Source of the DNA: Erythrobacter sp. SDW2
GTDB taxonomy: Bacteria; Pseudomonadota; Alphaproteobacteria; Sphingomonadales; Sphingomonadaceae
Assembly (NCBI RefSeq): GCF_021431965.1
Contig: NZ_CP090370.1
Span: 1,860,001 to 1,924,000 of the forward strand
Length of the DNA stretch: 64,000 bases
Direction of reading: 5' to 3'
In this document: piece after piece, positions 47,682 through 57,237 of the stretch
How positions within the stretch are numbered: position 1 is the stretch's first letter
How the letters are laid out: every line of letters begins with the position of its first letter
Position numbers and translations under genes: made by a program
Notes under the pieces: generated by a model
Database searches by the model: none
Told to the model about the DNA's origin: nothing
The model's input: the letters and a program-made list of their open reading frames with translations, nothing else

Positions 47682-48170
47682 TCAGAAGATTCCCAATGCT
47701 ATTCCTGCTGCAAGAGACGCTCCGAGCTCACGGCATGCGGCCAAATCTTCGGGCGGAATCGTCTTTGCAGCAAGTATCGCGTCGATGGTTTGAGCATGCG
47801 TACATATGATCAAGGGCTTCGCAACCCGGCGGAGTCGCCAGCCGGTGGAGATCCGGTCGATCTGGTTCTGCGCGCCCTGCCCGTCCGATCCCGCAGCGAT
47901 GATGGTTGCAAAGGGGCGCCCTTCGATCTTGCCGAGGACGGGATAATAGCAGCGATCGAACATTTCCTTCATCGCCCCACTCATGCTGGCGAGATTTTCG
48001 GGGCAAACGAAGAGATAGCCACCCGCCGCCAGAAGTTGCTCGGGCCCAACGGCTTCCGCCGCCATCAATTCTGCGTCTGGTCCGGCTCCCTCGGAAGCCG
48101 CTTTTGCCATGGCACGGCTTGCACCTGTGCGGCTATGCCATGCGATCAGGAGTTTCTGGCTGTTGTCCAT
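47682..48170 (-). CDS. Flavodoxin-fold NAD(P)H-dependent FMN reductase-like protein
   Basis: 162 residues with a flavodoxin-type fold. The phosphate-binding loop is LIAWHSRTGASRAMAKAASEG, and the isoalloxazine-binding loops are in FVCPENLASMSGAMKEMFDRC and ATIIAAGSDGQGAQ. This matches the flavodoxin/NAD(P)H-dependent oxidoreductase superfamily; electron donor and acceptor are not known. I chose MDNSQKLLIAWH at 48170 because the flavin loop begins there; the longer frame adds a non-homologous N-terminus. It diverges from recJ with about 80 bases between. Confidence 0.8.
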   Translation of the reverse strand: MDNSQKLLIAWHSRTGASRAMAKAASEGAGPDAELMAAEAVGPEQLLAAGGYLFVCPENLASMSGAMKEMFDRCYYPVLGKIEGRPFATIIAAGSDGQGAQNQIDRISTGWRLRRVAKPLIICTHAQTIDAILAAKTIPPEDLAACRELGASLAAGIALGIF

Positions 48171-48251
48171 CGAGCGATGCGTCCCCTCGACGTCGTTGAA
48201 AGTCAATGCCGCAGCATTTGCGTCGCGTCTCCGTCGGGGTAGTAAGAGAAC

Positions 48252-50039
48252 ATGGCTTCGCGCGCACTATCCCACGTATTCGGTGTCTCGCACTCGCTCT
48301 CCGGGCGGGCATGGTGCTGGCGCGGGGGCAACATGGAGATCAATGGCGGCGTCATCGGGCTGGAAGACGATATCGTCACGCAGCTTCTGCTGTCCCGCGG
48401 TGTCGATCGTAACGACCTGGATCGGCACCGGACACCGACGCTGGGCGGTTTCCTGCCCGATCCGTCTTGTTTCCGTGACATGGACTGCGCTGCAGAGCGG
48501 ATCGCCCAGGCAATCCTCGCTCGTGAAACCATCACCGTCTACGGCGATTACGACGTCGATGGTGCGACCAGCGCGGCGTTGCTGATCCGCCTGATGCGCA
48601 TGTTGGGCCACGAGGCAAGGTATTACATCCCCGATCGCCTGCTCGAAGGTTACGGCCCCAGCGGTGAGGCACTGGTCAAGATCGGGCAGGAAGGGTCAAG
48701 CCTGATCGTTACCGTCGATTGCGGTGCGATGGCGCATGAAGCGCTCTCCATGGCGCGTGATGCCGGCGTAGACGTGATCGTCGTCGATCACCACAAGTGC
48801 CCGCCAGACCTGCCCCCTGCGATTGCGCTCGTGAACCCCAACCGGCTCGATGAAAGCGACGAAGCGGCTGCACACGGCCACCTTGCAGCAGTCGGGGTGG
48901 CTTTCCTGCTTGCGATTGCCTTGGTCCGCACACTTCGCCAGCAGGGATACTTCAAGGATCGGGCCGAGCCAGATATTCGCGGCCTGCTCGATCTGGTCGC
49001 GTTGGGCACGGTGGCGGATGTGGCCGCGCTCCATGGCCTCAACCGGGCCTTCGTCGCACAAGGCCTCAAAGTCATGGCCAAACGGCACAACACCGGCATG
49101 AGCGCGCTGATCGACGCGAGCCGGCTGAAGCGCGCACCGGTTTGCAGCGACCTTGGTTTCGCCTTGGGGCCACGCATCAACGCTGGCGGGCGGGTCGGTG
49201 AATCTACTCTGGGTGTTCGCCTCCTGACGACCGAAGATCAAGGCGAGGCTCGCGCCATTGCGGCCCAGCTCTCGGCGCTAAATGAAGAGCGCCGTGCGAT
49301 TGAGGCCGAGGTACAGGAAGCGGCTGAAGAACAGCTTGCGGCACAACATAATCGTGCTGTGCACCTTTTGTCCGGCGAAGGTTGGCACCCGGGCGTGATC
49401 GGGATCGTTGCAGGACGGATCAAGGAAAAAACCGGCAAGCCGAGCCTGGTGGTCGCTGTCGACCGTGACAAAGGCGAAGGAAAGGGGTCGGGCCGGTCGA
49501 TTGCCGGGGTCGATCTCGGCGCGGCAATCATCGCAGCGCGCGAGCAAGGCCTGCTGGTCGCCGGCGGAGGGCACGCTATGGCGGCGGGCCTTACGGTGGC
49601 GGCTGACAAGCTCGATGCGCTTGGTGACTGGCTCGACGAGCGTCTGGAGGGATCCGTAAGCCGCGCGATGGGCGAACAGAAGATGACACTCGATCTGGCG
49701 GTAAGCGCCCGCGGGCTTACGTCCGACCTGGTGCATTCGCTCGAGCGCGCGGGTCCCTATGGCGTTGGCTGGCCTGGCCCTCGCGTCGCGGTCGGCCCGG
49801 TACACGTGATAAAGGCCGACATCGTCGGTACGGATCACTTGCGGCTCATTGCTGGCGGACCCGATGGCGGTTCGATCAAGGCAATCGCTTTTCGCGCGGC
49901 CTCGACCGAATGGGGTCAGGCAATCCTGCACGGCGCGCGGAGCCGGAAACTATGGCTCGCTGGAAGGGTCAAGATCGACGATTGGGGTGCTCGTCCGGCG
50001 GCGGAATTGCACCTCGAAGATGCCGCCTGGGCCGATTGA
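48252..50039 (+). CDS. recJ: Single-stranded-DNA exonuclease RecJ
   Basis: 5'-3' exonuclease for single-stranded DNA in recombination and repair. The 595 residues show the DHH-family motifs: YGDYDVDGATSAALL, VTVDCGAMAHE, VVDHHKCPPDLPPA and the DLVALGTVADVAAL metal-binding segments, then DHHA1 with GSGRSIAGVDLGAA and AGGGHAMAAGLTVA. The C-terminal domain (residues 450-595) is the OB-fold region. I kept the ATG at 48252, giving a normal N-terminus; a shorter start at MEINGGVIGLEDD (48333) is possible. tRNA-Glu follows 91 bases downstream. Confidence 0.95.
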   Translation: MASRALSHVFGVSHSLSGRAWCWRGGNMEINGGVIGLEDDIVTQLLLSRGVDRNDLDRHRTPTLGGFLPDPSCFRDMDCAAERIAQAILARETITVYGDYDVDGATSAALLIRLMRMLGHEARYYIPDRLLEGYGPSGEALVKIGQEGSSLIVTVDCGAMAHEALSMARDAGVDVIVVDHHKCPPDLPPAIALVNPNRLDESDEAAAHGHLAAVGVAFLLAIALVRTLRQQGYFKDRAEPDIRGLLDLVALGTVADVAALHGLNRAFVAQGLKVMAKRHNTGMSALIDASRLKRAPVCSDLGFALGPRINAGGRVGESTLGVRLLTTEDQGEARAIAAQLSALNEERRAIEAEVQEAAEEQLAAQHNRAVHLLSGEGWHPGVIGIVAGRIKEKTGKPSLVVAVDRDKGEGKGSGRSIAGVDLGAAIIAAREQGLLVAGGGHAMAAGLTVAADKLDALGDWLDERLEGSVSRAMGEQKMTLDLAVSARGLTSDLVHSLERAGPYGVGWPGPRVAVGPVHVIKADIVGTDHLRLIAGGPDGGSIKAIAFRAASTEWGQAILHGARSRKLWLAGRVKIDDWGARPAAELHLEDAAWAD

Positions 50040-50072
50040 GCGAGAAACGTCACAAAGTGCTCGATATTGCAC

Positions 50073-50101
50073 TTGACCGTCCCGACTCACATCCCTAGTA
50101 G
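50073..50101 (+). promoter_or_regulatory. Candidate promoter of tRNA-Glu
   Basis: TTGACC (50073-50078) and TAGTAG (50096-50101) are 17 bases apart, about 30 bases before the tRNA. The GC-rich stretch after the -10 box is typical of promoters under stringent control. Confidence 0.5.
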
Positions 50102-50130
50102 CGCGGCTCGCCTCCGGGACCGGACCAAAC

Positions 50131-50205
50131 GGCCCGTTCGTCTAGCGGTTAGGACGCGGCCCTTTCACGGCTGAAACACGGGTTCGATTCCCGTACGGGT
50201 CACCA
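50131..50205 (+). tRNA. tRNA-Glu (anticodon TTC)
   Basis: 75 bases including an encoded CCA end. Acceptor stem GGCCCGT/ACGGGTC (one G-U pair), anticodon stem CGGCC/GGCTG (57-61 with 69-73) and loop with anticodon TTC at 50164-50166, T-loop GGTTCGATTCC. All four arms can be paired by eye, so it is a functional-looking Glu tRNA that reads GAA and GAG. Confidence 0.95.
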
Positions 50206-50319
50206 CCCGGAGGCGCATTTCCCGATAACTTCCGACCGTTGCCAGCGGGTCTGCATAAACTGCGGATTTCGATGGGCAGCGGGTGGCATCGGCGGCGACG
50301 CGCCACTAAGGCCGCCGCG

Positions 50320-51510
50320 ATGAGCGAAGAAACCTCCCTGCCCTGGGCCGGCGTCGCGCTGGCGATCGCGACTTCCCTCGTCCTGGTGTTCGCCGGGCTC
50401 GACCCGGTGCTGGGCGTGCTGATGTTCGTGGTCTGGCTGGGTTCGCTCATGCTTTCGCGCCCTGCTCCGCCACCACCTCAATCGCAGGTAGAAGACGCGA
50501 CATTCTCTCGTGCCGGATTGGCCGACATGATCGAACACTCGGGCACCCCGTTGATGTTGAGCGAACGCAATCGGGTGATTATCGCCAACCGCGCGGCGCG
50601 GGAGCTGCTGGGCAATCATATCCTGGAGCAGGATGTCAGGGTCGCCCTGCGCCATCCTGAAGCAATTGCACTGATGGACCGCCGTCAATCGGGTGAGGCG
50701 ATCATTACCGGCCTCGTTCGGCCGAAGGATATCTGGAATCTCAGCCGCTACCAGATGGAAGGCGATGTCGCGGTCATCGAACTGCTCAACAAGACCGCAG
50801 AAGCCGATATCAGCCGCGCGCATACCGATTTCGTTGCCAACGCCAGCCATGAACTGCGCACGCCGCTGGCCTCGATCATCGGCTATGTCGAAACCCTCGA
50901 GGAAGATGCCGGGCGAATGGATGCGGCAACGTCGAAGAAATTCCTCGACACGATCCTGCGCGAGGCAAGGCGCCTGCAGAATCTCGTCAGCGACCTCATG
51001 TCGCTTTCGCGGATCGAAGCGGAGAAGCATGAACGACCCCAGACACCTGTCTTGCTCAATACCGTGGTCGAGCATGCCTCGCGCGATGCGGCAGCCCCCG
51101 AAGGTCGGCTCGCGCGTCTAGAGCTGGACCTTGAGGATTCGCTCACCGTCGCAGGAGACGAGCAGCAGCTGGAGCAGCTCGTCAGGAACCTCGTCGACAA
51201 TGCCTACAAGTATGGCGGTTCCGATACTCCTGTCACGGTCCGGCTCTCCCGGGCAGCCAGTGGCGACGCCAAACTCGAAGTGATCGATCGCGGGGCAGGC
51301 ATTGCTCCCGAACATATCCCGCACCTTACCCGGCGTTTCTATCGGACTGATCCAGGGCGAAGTCTCGCCTCGGGCGGTACCGGGCTGGGCCTCGCCATCG
51401 TCAAGCACATCGTGCAGCGACACCGCGGTCGGCTCGATATTTCCAGCGAGGTTGGAAAGGGGACCACGATCACCGCGCGCATTCCCCTTATCACCGATCG
51501 TGCAGGTTGA
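50320..51510 (+). CDS. phoR: Phosphate regulon sensor histidine kinase PhoR
   Basis: Sensor kinase for phosphate starvation. The 396 residues have two membrane helices at the N-terminus (WAGVALAIATSLVLVFAGL, VLGVLMFVVWLGSLML), a PAS-like region, and a histidine kinase core. The H-box His177 is in FVANASHELRTPLASIIGY, the N-box is LVRNLVDNAYKY, and G-boxes are DRGAGIAPEHIPHL and GGTGLGLAIVKHIV. I set the start at 50320 (MSEETSLPW). The Pst/PhoU genes and PhoB follow. Signalling depends on the PstSCAB-PhoU complex. Confidence 0.95.
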   Translation: MSEETSLPWAGVALAIATSLVLVFAGLDPVLGVLMFVVWLGSLMLSRPAPPPPQSQVEDATFSRAGLADMIEHSGTPLMLSERNRVIIANRAARELLGNHILEQDVRVALRHPEAIALMDRRQSGEAIITGLVRPKDIWNLSRYQMEGDVAVIELLNKTAEADISRAHTDFVANASHELRTPLASIIGYVETLEEDAGRMDAATSKKFLDTILREARRLQNLVSDLMSLSRIEAEKHERPQTPVLLNTVVEHASRDAAAPEGRLARLELDLEDSLTVAGDEQQLEQLVRNLVDNAYKYGGSDTPVTVRLSRAASGDAKLEVIDRGAGIAPEHIPHLTRRFYRTDPGRSLASGGTGLGLAIVKHIVQRHRGRLDISSEVGKGTTITARIPLITDRAG

Positions 51511-51520
51511 TGCCGAGCTT

Positions 51521-51538
51521 GAGTCATCAATCTGACAC
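51521..51538 (+). promoter_or_regulatory. Putative Pho box upstream of pstC
   Basis: GAGTCAT-CAAT-CTGACAC: two seven-base half sites four bases apart, each matching the PhoB half site CTGTCAT at five of seven positions. It lies 82 bases before pstC and just after phoR. PhoB encoded at the end of the same cluster would bind here under phosphate starvation. Confidence 0.55.
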
Positions 51539-51619
51539 AAAAGTCCCCCATCGCCCCGCCAAGACCGGAGGCAAGCGGGGCCGTTTGACCGCTTTTCGCG
51601 CCAAGGACCTAACTGACCA

Positions 51620-53005
51620 ATGTCGCCTGCGTTTCTGATCCTGCTGGCCCTCGGGCTGGGCCTGTTGGGCTGGCTCGCCGGTCGCGCGCGCGCATGGACT
51701 TTCCTGCGCGATCCCGCGTCCGGCAACGTCCTGTCGCGGCCCAACTATCACGCATGGTACGTAGCCCTTTGGGTAGGCATCCCGATGCTGCTGTTCGCAG
51801 CCGTGTGGAGCGCGCTGTCGCCCATGCTGGTTCTGCAGTCGGTGCTTGCGAGCCCGGCGGCGCAAGAACTGCCCGCATTCGGCCTCCAGCGCGAGACCAT
51901 GTTGGCAGAAGCCCGGGCGGTTGCGACAGGCGCAGCGCCAGGTGTCTTCAACCGGGAAGCAGAGGGACTGGTCGAGCCGTTCCGGGCCGCCCTTAGTTTC
52001 TACAACATGATCGGACTCGCCCTTGCCGCCGCAATCGCGGTAATCTGCGGAGTATGGTCCTACACAAGGCTCAAGCCCAAGTTCCACGCCCGCAACCGGG
52101 TTGAAGGCGTGGTGATGGGCATCCTGTTACTGGCGTCGCTGGTGGCGATCCTGACCACATTCGGCATCCTCGCCAGCCTGGTGTTCGAGACAATTCGCTT
52201 CTTCGGTATGGTCTCGCCGGTAGATTTCCTGTTCGGCACCAGTTGGAACCCGGATCCGATGGCCAGCGCGACCGCCGAGCAGGGACATCGTTACGGCGCA
52301 ATCCCGCTGTTCTGGGGTACCATATTCATCGGCGCCATCATCGCCATGATCGTGGCTATCCCGCTTGGACTGATGAGCGCGATCTACCTTACGCAGTACG
52401 CAAGCCCATCGTGGCGCAAGTGGCTCAAGCCGGCGCTCGAGATCCTCGCCGGGGTGCCCACCGTGGTCTATGGCTACTTCGCCGCCCTGACTGTCGCCCC
52501 GGCCATTCGCGATATTGCGAAGACAATGGGTGTCGGCAACGCATCCAGCGAAAGCGCACTTGCTGCAGGCCTTGTCATGGGCGTGATGATCATTCCTTTC
52601 GTCTCGTCGATGGCCGACGACAGCATCGCCGCCGTTCCGCAATCGATGCGAGATGGCAGCCTGGCAATGGGCGCGACGAAGTCGGAAACGATCAAGCGGG
52701 TCCTCATCCCAGCCGCCCTGCCCGGTATCGTGGCCGGGATCATGCTGGCGATCAGCCGCGCCATCGGGGAAACCATGATCGTGGTCATGGCGGCTTCGAC
52801 AGCAGCCAACCTGACGGCCAACCCGCTCGAAGCCATGACCACCGTGACGGTGCAGATCGTCGCCCTGCTGACCGGTGAAGGCAGCTTCGACCATCCCGCC
52901 ACGCTGAGCGCCTTCGCCCTCGGCTTCGTCCTCTTCATGGTTACGTTGGGGCTCAACTTCTTTGCCCTCAGCGTCGTCAAGCGGTTCCGTGAAGCCTATG
53001 AATGA
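51620..53005 (+). CDS. pstC: Phosphate ABC transporter permease PstC
   Basis: 461 residues, longer than the E. coli protein because of an N-terminal region (residues 1-150, DUF3708-like, with two or three membrane helices) typical of alphaproteobacteria. The core has six helices and the permease motif PLGLMSAIYLTQYASPSW, VPTVVYGYFAALT, and the EAA loop AMGATKSETIKRVLIPAALPGI. It forms the membrane channel with PstA. Its last bases overlap the pstA start by eight bases, so the pair is translationally coupled. Confidence 0.95.
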   Translation: MSPAFLILLALGLGLLGWLAGRARAWTFLRDPASGNVLSRPNYHAWYVALWVGIPMLLFAAVWSALSPMLVLQSVLASPAAQELPAFGLQRETMLAEARAVATGAAPGVFNREAEGLVEPFRAALSFYNMIGLALAAAIAVICGVWSYTRLKPKFHARNRVEGVVMGILLLASLVAILTTFGILASLVFETIRFFGMVSPVDFLFGTSWNPDPMASATAEQGHRYGAIPLFWGTIFIGAIIAMIVAIPLGLMSAIYLTQYASPSWRKWLKPALEILAGVPTVVYGYFAALTVAPAIRDIAKTMGVGNASSESALAAGLVMGVMIIPFVSSMADDSIAAVPQSMRDGSLAMGATKSETIKRVLIPAALPGIVAGIMLAISRAIGETMIVVMAASTAANLTANPLEAMTTVTVQIVALLTGEGSFDHPATLSAFALGFVLFMVTLGLNFFALSVVKRFREAYE

Positions 53006-54260
53006 TACGGTTTCCCCTCCCCGGGCCCCAACCCGCACTGCGGCATTCGAAAAACGGCTGAAGCAGCGCTATGCTGCCGAGCGCCGCTTCAAATGGATCG
53101 GTTTCGGGGCGATTGCCTTCTCGATCACTATTCTGGTGCTGTTGCTTGGCAATATGCTGATAAGCGGTGTGGCCGGTTTCCAGCGCGACGAGCTGCGGGT
53201 GCCGATCAATCTGGCCGCCTCGGGGGTCTCGGCCGATCCCAGTCTGTTGGCCGCACCCGGCGCAGCCCAGTCGCTGCAATTGCAAGGTCTCCCGCAGGTC
53301 GTCGAAGCGGCAGCGGAAGCGGAACTTGGTGCCGCCGGCGCGGCAGGGCTGAGTGGTGAAGCCTGGCGCGAAGTAGCCGACGCGATTATTGCGAACCCGG
53401 ATCTGATCAAGGACGAGACGATCTTCTGGTTGCCTGCCTCGGGTGATCTCGCGCAGGCCATGGACGGTGAAGGGACGCCGGAAACACTGCAACTGGCCAA
53501 GACGCTTTCCGACCAGGGTAAGCTGGACGCCCGGTTCGATAGCGGCTTCCTGACCCGTTCCGACGCGACCGATCCGCAGATGGTCGGCATCTGGGGCGCG
53601 CTCAAGGGCTCGATCCTGACCATGATCGTGACCTTGCTGTTCGCCTTCCCCATCGGTGTCATGGCCGCAGTCTATCTCGAGGAATACGCCAAAAAGAACC
53701 GCTGGACCGACATTATCGAGGTTTCGATCAACAATCTCGCAGCGGTGCCGTCTATCATCTTCGGCTTGCTCGGGCTGGCGGTGTTCCTGTGGATGTTCCC
53801 GAACATGCGTTCGGCCCCGCTTATCGGCGGCTTGACCCTGGCGCTCATGACCATGCCGGTGATCGTCATTTCGGGCCGCAACGCGATCAAAGCGGTTCCG
53901 CCGTCGATCCGTGATGGTGCGCTCGCCATCGGCGCGTCGCCGGTGCAGGTGGTGTTCCATCACGTCCTGCCGCTCGCCCTGCCCGGCATCCTGACTGGCA
54001 CCATCATCGGCATGGCGCGGGCGCTGGGTGAGACTGCGCCGCTGCTGATGATTGGCATGCGTGCGTTCGTCGCCACTCCACCGGACGGTTTCACCTCTCC
54101 GGCCACTGTCCTGCCGGTGCAGATATTCCTCTGGTCCGATGAGATCGACACAGGATTCATCGAGCGCACCAGCGCCGCCATTATCGTGCTATTGCTGTTC
54201 CTCCTCGTGATGAACGGCCTCGCCATTTATCTCCGCAACAAGTTCGAGAAGACCTGGTGA
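52998..54260 (+). CDS. pstA: Phosphate ABC transporter permease PstA
   Basis: 420 residues. The N-terminal 170 residues (DUF3333-like) are followed by the permease core with six helices: [33 protein letters not shown] and the EAA loop [22 protein letters not shown]. The start [11 protein letters not shown] at 52998 overlaps the pstC stop by eight bases (ATGAATGA). It pairs with PstC and the PstB ATPase, whose start overlaps its stop by four bases. Confidence 0.95.
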   Translation: MNDTVSPPRAPTRTAAFEKRLKQRYAAERRFKWIGFGAIAFSITILVLLLGNMLISGVAGFQRDELRVPINLAASGVSADPSLLAAPGAAQSLQLQGLPQVVEAAAEAELGAAGAAGLSGEAWREVADAIIANPDLIKDETIFWLPASGDLAQAMDGEGTPETLQLAKTLSDQGKLDARFDSGFLTRSDATDPQMVGIWGALKGSILTMIVTLLFAFPIGVMAAVYLEEYAKKNRWTDIIEVSINNLAAVPSIIFGLLGLAVFLWMFPNMRSAPLIGGLTLALMTMPVIVISGRNAIKAVPPSIRDGALAIGASPVQVVFHHVLPLALPGILTGTIIGMARALGETAPLLMIGMRAFVATPPDGFTSPATVLPVQIFLWSDEIDTGFIERTSAAIIVLLLFLLVMNGLAIYLRNKFEKTW

Positions 54261-55045
54261 CCCGCATTCACAACATGGAACAGCCGTCCAACCCCAAGAT
54301 GCGGGCGACGGACGTGTCGGTCTATTACGCCGACAAGCAGGCGATCAACAACGTCTCGATCGCGATCCCGGCGCAATATGTAACGGCCTTCATCGGCCCG
54401 TCGGGTTGCGGCAAGTCGACTTTTCTGCGCGCGCTGAACCGTATGAACGATACCATTGCCTCGGCCCGGGTCGAAGGTCTGATCGAGCTCGACGGAGAGG
54501 ATATCTACGGCAACGCAATGGACGTGGTGCAATTGCGCGCCCGCGTCGGCATGGTGTTCCAGAAGCCGAACCCTTTCCCGAAGTCGATTTACGACAACAT
54601 CGCCTATGGCCCGACGATCCACGGCCTTGCCAATGACAAGACCGAACTCGACGCCATCGTCGAACGGTCACTGGTCCGGGCCGGCTTGTGGAACGAGGTA
54701 AAGGACAGGCTGCAGGAATCGGGCACGGCTCTGTCAGGCGGTCAACAGCAGCGCCTGTGCATTGCGCGCGCCATCGCAGTGGATCCCGAGGTCATCCTGA
54801 TGGACGAACCCTGCTCGGCGCTGGATCCTATCGCTACGGCAAAGATCGAGGAGCTGATCGACGAGTTGCAGGGCAACTACGCCATCGTCATCGTGACCCA
54901 TTCGATGCAGCAGGCCGCGCGCGTGTCGCAACGCACGGCATTCTTCCACCTCGGCGCGATGGTGGAGTACGGGCCGACCGAAGAAATCTTCACGAACCCG
55001 CTGGAAGAGCGTACAAAAGACTACATCACCGGACGGTACGGATAA
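54257..55045 (+). CDS. pstB: Phosphate ABC transporter ATPase PstB
   Basis: 262 residues with GTG start at 54257 (a four-base overlap with the pstA stop); an ATG at 54275 is possible. Walker A is GPSGCGKST, the signature [16 protein letters not shown], Walker [13 protein letters not shown] and the switch His in [14 protein letters not shown]. The high identity to the PstB family is obvious. It hydrolyses ATP to drive phosphate import through PstCA and also helps signal to PhoR. phoU starts one base inside its stop codon. Confidence 0.97.
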   Translation: MTRIHNMEQPSNPKMRATDVSVYYADKQAINNVSIAIPAQYVTAFIGPSGCGKSTFLRALNRMNDTIASARVEGLIELDGEDIYGNAMDVVQLRARVGMVFQKPNPFPKSIYDNIAYGPTIHGLANDKTELDAIVERSLVRAGLWNEVKDRLQESGTALSGGQQQRLCIARAIAVDPEVILMDEPCSALDPIATAKIEELIDELQGNYAIVIVTHSMQQAARVSQRTAFFHLGAMVEYGPTEEIFTNPLEERTKDYITGRYG

Positions 55046-55710
55046 TGAACGACCACACAGTCAAAGCCTTCGACGAAGACATCACCCGCCTGCGCGGCCT
55101 GATCGCGGAAATGGGCGGGCTGGCCGAGGTCGCGCTGCAGGAATCGCTCGCTGCGCTGGTGAGCGGCGATGTCGAGCGCGGCGCCAAGGTCGTCAAGGGC
55201 GACAAGGCGATCGACGCGATTGAATCCGAAGTCGACAAGCTCGCGGTTCGCATCATCGCCCTGCGCGCGCCGATGGCAGATGATCTGCGCGAGGTGATCG
55301 CTGCGCTCAAGATCGCCGGTGTGATCGAGCGTATCGGTGACTACTCGAAGAACATCGCCAAGCGGGTCGGCCGGATCGAAGGACACGAACGGTTCGAACC
55401 GCTTACTTTGCTGCCAGCAATGGCCGATATCGCCGCCGAGATGGTGCATGACGTGCTGACGGCCTATTCCGCGCGCGACGCCGCACTGGCGCTGGAAGTT
55501 ATCGCCGCCGACGAGAAGGTTGATGCCTTCTACAACAGCATTTTCCGCAACCTCGTCAGTCATATGGTCGAGAATCCTGCGACGATCTCGAGTGCGGCAC
55601 AGCTCCTCTTTATCGCGCGGAATATCGAGCGTATCGGTGACCACGCGACGAATGTTGCCGAAATGGTGCACTTTGCCGCAACCGGCGATTATCCGACCGA
55701 TGTAGACTGA
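55045..55710 (+). CDS. phoU: Phosphate signalling regulator PhoU
   Basis: 221 residues with two three-helix PhoU repeats. The metal-binding sites are in the conserved pairs ERIGDYSKNIAKRV and ERIGDHATNVAEMV. PhoU links PstB and PhoR and keeps the regulon off when phosphate is high. It starts in the stop codon of pstB (TAATG) and sits between the transporter and PhoB, as in most alphaproteobacteria. Confidence 0.96.
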   Translation: MNDHTVKAFDEDITRLRGLIAEMGGLAEVALQESLAALVSGDVERGAKVVKGDKAIDAIESEVDKLAVRIIALRAPMADDLREVIAALKIAGVIERIGDYSKNIAKRVGRIEGHERFEPLTLLPAMADIAAEMVHDVLTAYSARDAALALEVIAADEKVDAFYNSIFRNLVSHMVENPATISSAAQLLFIARNIERIGDHATNVAEMVHFAATGDYPTDVD

Positions 55711-55723
55711 ATTCCGGCAGCTC

Positions 55724-55741
55724 CTGACGCGGAACTGTAAC
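55724..55741 (+). promoter_or_regulatory. Weak Pho-box-like site before phoB
   Basis: CTGACGC-GGAA-CTGTAAC, two seven-base halves four bases apart, matching the PhoB half site at four and five of seven positions. Could mark autoregulation of phoB, but chance occurrence is quite possible. Confidence 0.25.
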
Positions 55742-55801
55742 CGGTGAAATATTCCTGACGCCGGATTGCCATAAAGCCCATCCCCAAGCTAATCATTCGG
55801 G

Positions 55802-56500
55802 GTGGTAGAAGTGCCGTCAGCCAAGCTCCTCCTGGTGGAGGATGATCCTGCTCTTTCCGAGCTGTTGGAATATCGTTTCAAGAACGAAGGGTACCACGTC
55901 CGGACAACGTCCGACGGGGACGAAGCCCTGTTGATGGCGAGCGAGGACGTGCCGGACCTCATCCTGCTCGACTGGATGATCGAGGGCACGAGCGGTATCG
56001 AGGTTTGCCGCCGCCTGCGGCGGGACAAGTCCACTGCCCATGTGCCCATCATCATGCTGACCGCGCGTGAGGCGGAAGATGACCGGATTCGCGGGCTCGA
56101 CACCGGCGCAGACGATTACGTCACCAAACCGTTCAGCCCGCGTGAGCTGCTCGCCCGAGTCGCTGCGGTGATGCGCCGCATTCGCCCTGCCCTCGCCGGT
56201 GAATCCATCCAGGTAGGCGACATTCATCTCGATCCGGTGGCACACAAGGTGAAGCGGCGCGGCGAAGTGCTGCAGCTTGGCCCCACCGAGTATCGCCTGC
56301 TCAAGTTCTTCATGGAAAGCCCCGGCCGGGTGTTCAGCCGCAACCAGTTGCTGGACGGCGTCTGGGGTACCGGCAGCGATATCGAACTGCGCACGGTGGA
56401 CGTCCATATCCGTCGCCTGCGCAAGGCGATCGAGATTCCGGGCGCCGAGGATCCGATCCGGACAGTCCGTTCTGCCGGTTACTCGCTAGAAACGGCCTAA
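55802..56500 (+). CDS. phoB: Phosphate response regulator PhoB
   Basis: 232 residues. The receiver domain has the acidic pocket VEDDP, the phosphoacceptor Asp57 in LILLDWMIEG, Thr in IIMLTAREA and Lys in YVTKPFSPREL. The C-terminal OmpR-type winged helix has LGPTEYRLLKFFMESPGRVFSR and the recognition helix ELRTVDVHIRRLRKAI. It starts with GTG at 55802; a second GTG three codons later is possible. It acts with PhoR on Pho boxes such as that before pstC. Confidence 0.96.
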   Translation: MVEVPSAKLLLVEDDPALSELLEYRFKNEGYHVRTTSDGDEALLMASEDVPDLILLDWMIEGTSGIEVCRRLRRDKSTAHVPIIMLTAREAEDDRIRGLDTGADDYVTKPFSPRELLARVAAVMRRIRPALAGESIQVGDIHLDPVAHKVKRRGEVLQLGPTEYRLLKFFMESPGRVFSRNQLLDGVWGTGSDIELRTVDVHIRRLRKAIEIPGAEDPIRTVRSAGYSLETA

Positions 56501-56503
56501 GGG

Positions 56504-57199
56504 CTAGCGGCAAACACCTCCCACTCCTCGTCGAGCCTGGTCAAGGTGCAGGTGATCGGCGTGGGCCCTGTTGTAGTCCGGGGAAAGGACGGTGCCGAAG
56601 CTTCGGCAAGCTGCGTCTCTCGCGTGTCGCAGGAATCGCCCCTTTTTGTGTTCACCCGACCAGTCGGCAAGCACACTTATGCGCGTCCCGTCTCTGAGCA
56701 CGAAAGCGGCGATATCGATGGCATTGCCGGTAGCATGTTCACTCCAAGGCCCTTCATCGCGCCCGTATAGCCTGCGGCAGCTGTAAGCGCCGAAATGTTC
56801 GATCCGCTCGATGGGCTGGCCGAATATTTCGTGCGAGGCTGGTGCCAAGCCCTTGTCCAACCACAGTTCGAAAGCGGCGGCCACGGCACAGGTTGTGGGT
56901 GGCTGCGAGGGCGAAAGCGGTGCTTCTTCGAGTACGGTCCGGTCGGTGCGTCTGCAGCTTCCTTCACCGGCTGCAGCGAGGACCGTGAAGGGTACTTCGC
57001 TCCGTTTCAGCACGGCGCGGCATTGCACAGGATCGTCGCGCAGGTCTGCGATTTTGCCCTGTGTTGCCCAGCCTTCGGCGTCACGCAGGTCCAGTGGAGC
57101 CCATGGGTTGGCCCCCGGGTTCTCGCGCAGCCACGCCTGCGCGGCAAGTCCGAGTCCCATGGCAGCGAGCAGGATGACAGCGCCGCGGTCCCATCGCAT
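56504..57199 (-). CDS. Extensin-like C-domain protein
   Basis: 231 residues with an N-terminal membrane anchor (VILLAAMGLGLAAQAWL) and an extensin-like C-terminal domain. The pattern TTCAVAAAFELWLDKGLAPAS and GAYSCRRLYGRDEGPWSEHATGNAIDIAAF with the His and Asp, then DYNRAHADHLHLDQA, is the family hallmark and looks like a peptidase of the D-Ala-D-Ala/MepA-like metal type, so a cell wall role is possible. I chose ATG 57199. A TTG at 57241 would overlap the dnaE2 stop (TTGA), so it may be coupled to dnaE2 as the last gene of the SOS cassette. No DNA repair role is visible. Confidence 0.8.
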   Translation of the reverse strand: MRWDRGAVILLAAMGLGLAAQAWLRENPGANPWAPLDLRDAEGWATQGKIADLRDDPVQCRAVLKRSEVPFTVLAAAGEGSCRRTDRTVLEEAPLSPSQPPTTCAVAAAFELWLDKGLAPASHEIFGQPIERIEHFGAYSCRRLYGRDEGPWSEHATGNAIDIAAFVLRDGTRISVLADWSGEHKKGRFLRHARDAACRSFGTVLSPDYNRAHADHLHLDQARRGVGGVCR

Positions 57200-57237
57200 A
57201 CGGTCGATGCGACGGGAGATTTTCCAGCGATTGTCGA

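Noticed and set aside
50131-50320. tRNA-Glu as an integration site
   Set aside because: No integrase, direct repeat of the tRNA 3' end or foreign-looking island follows it; the phosphate regulon starts directly after.
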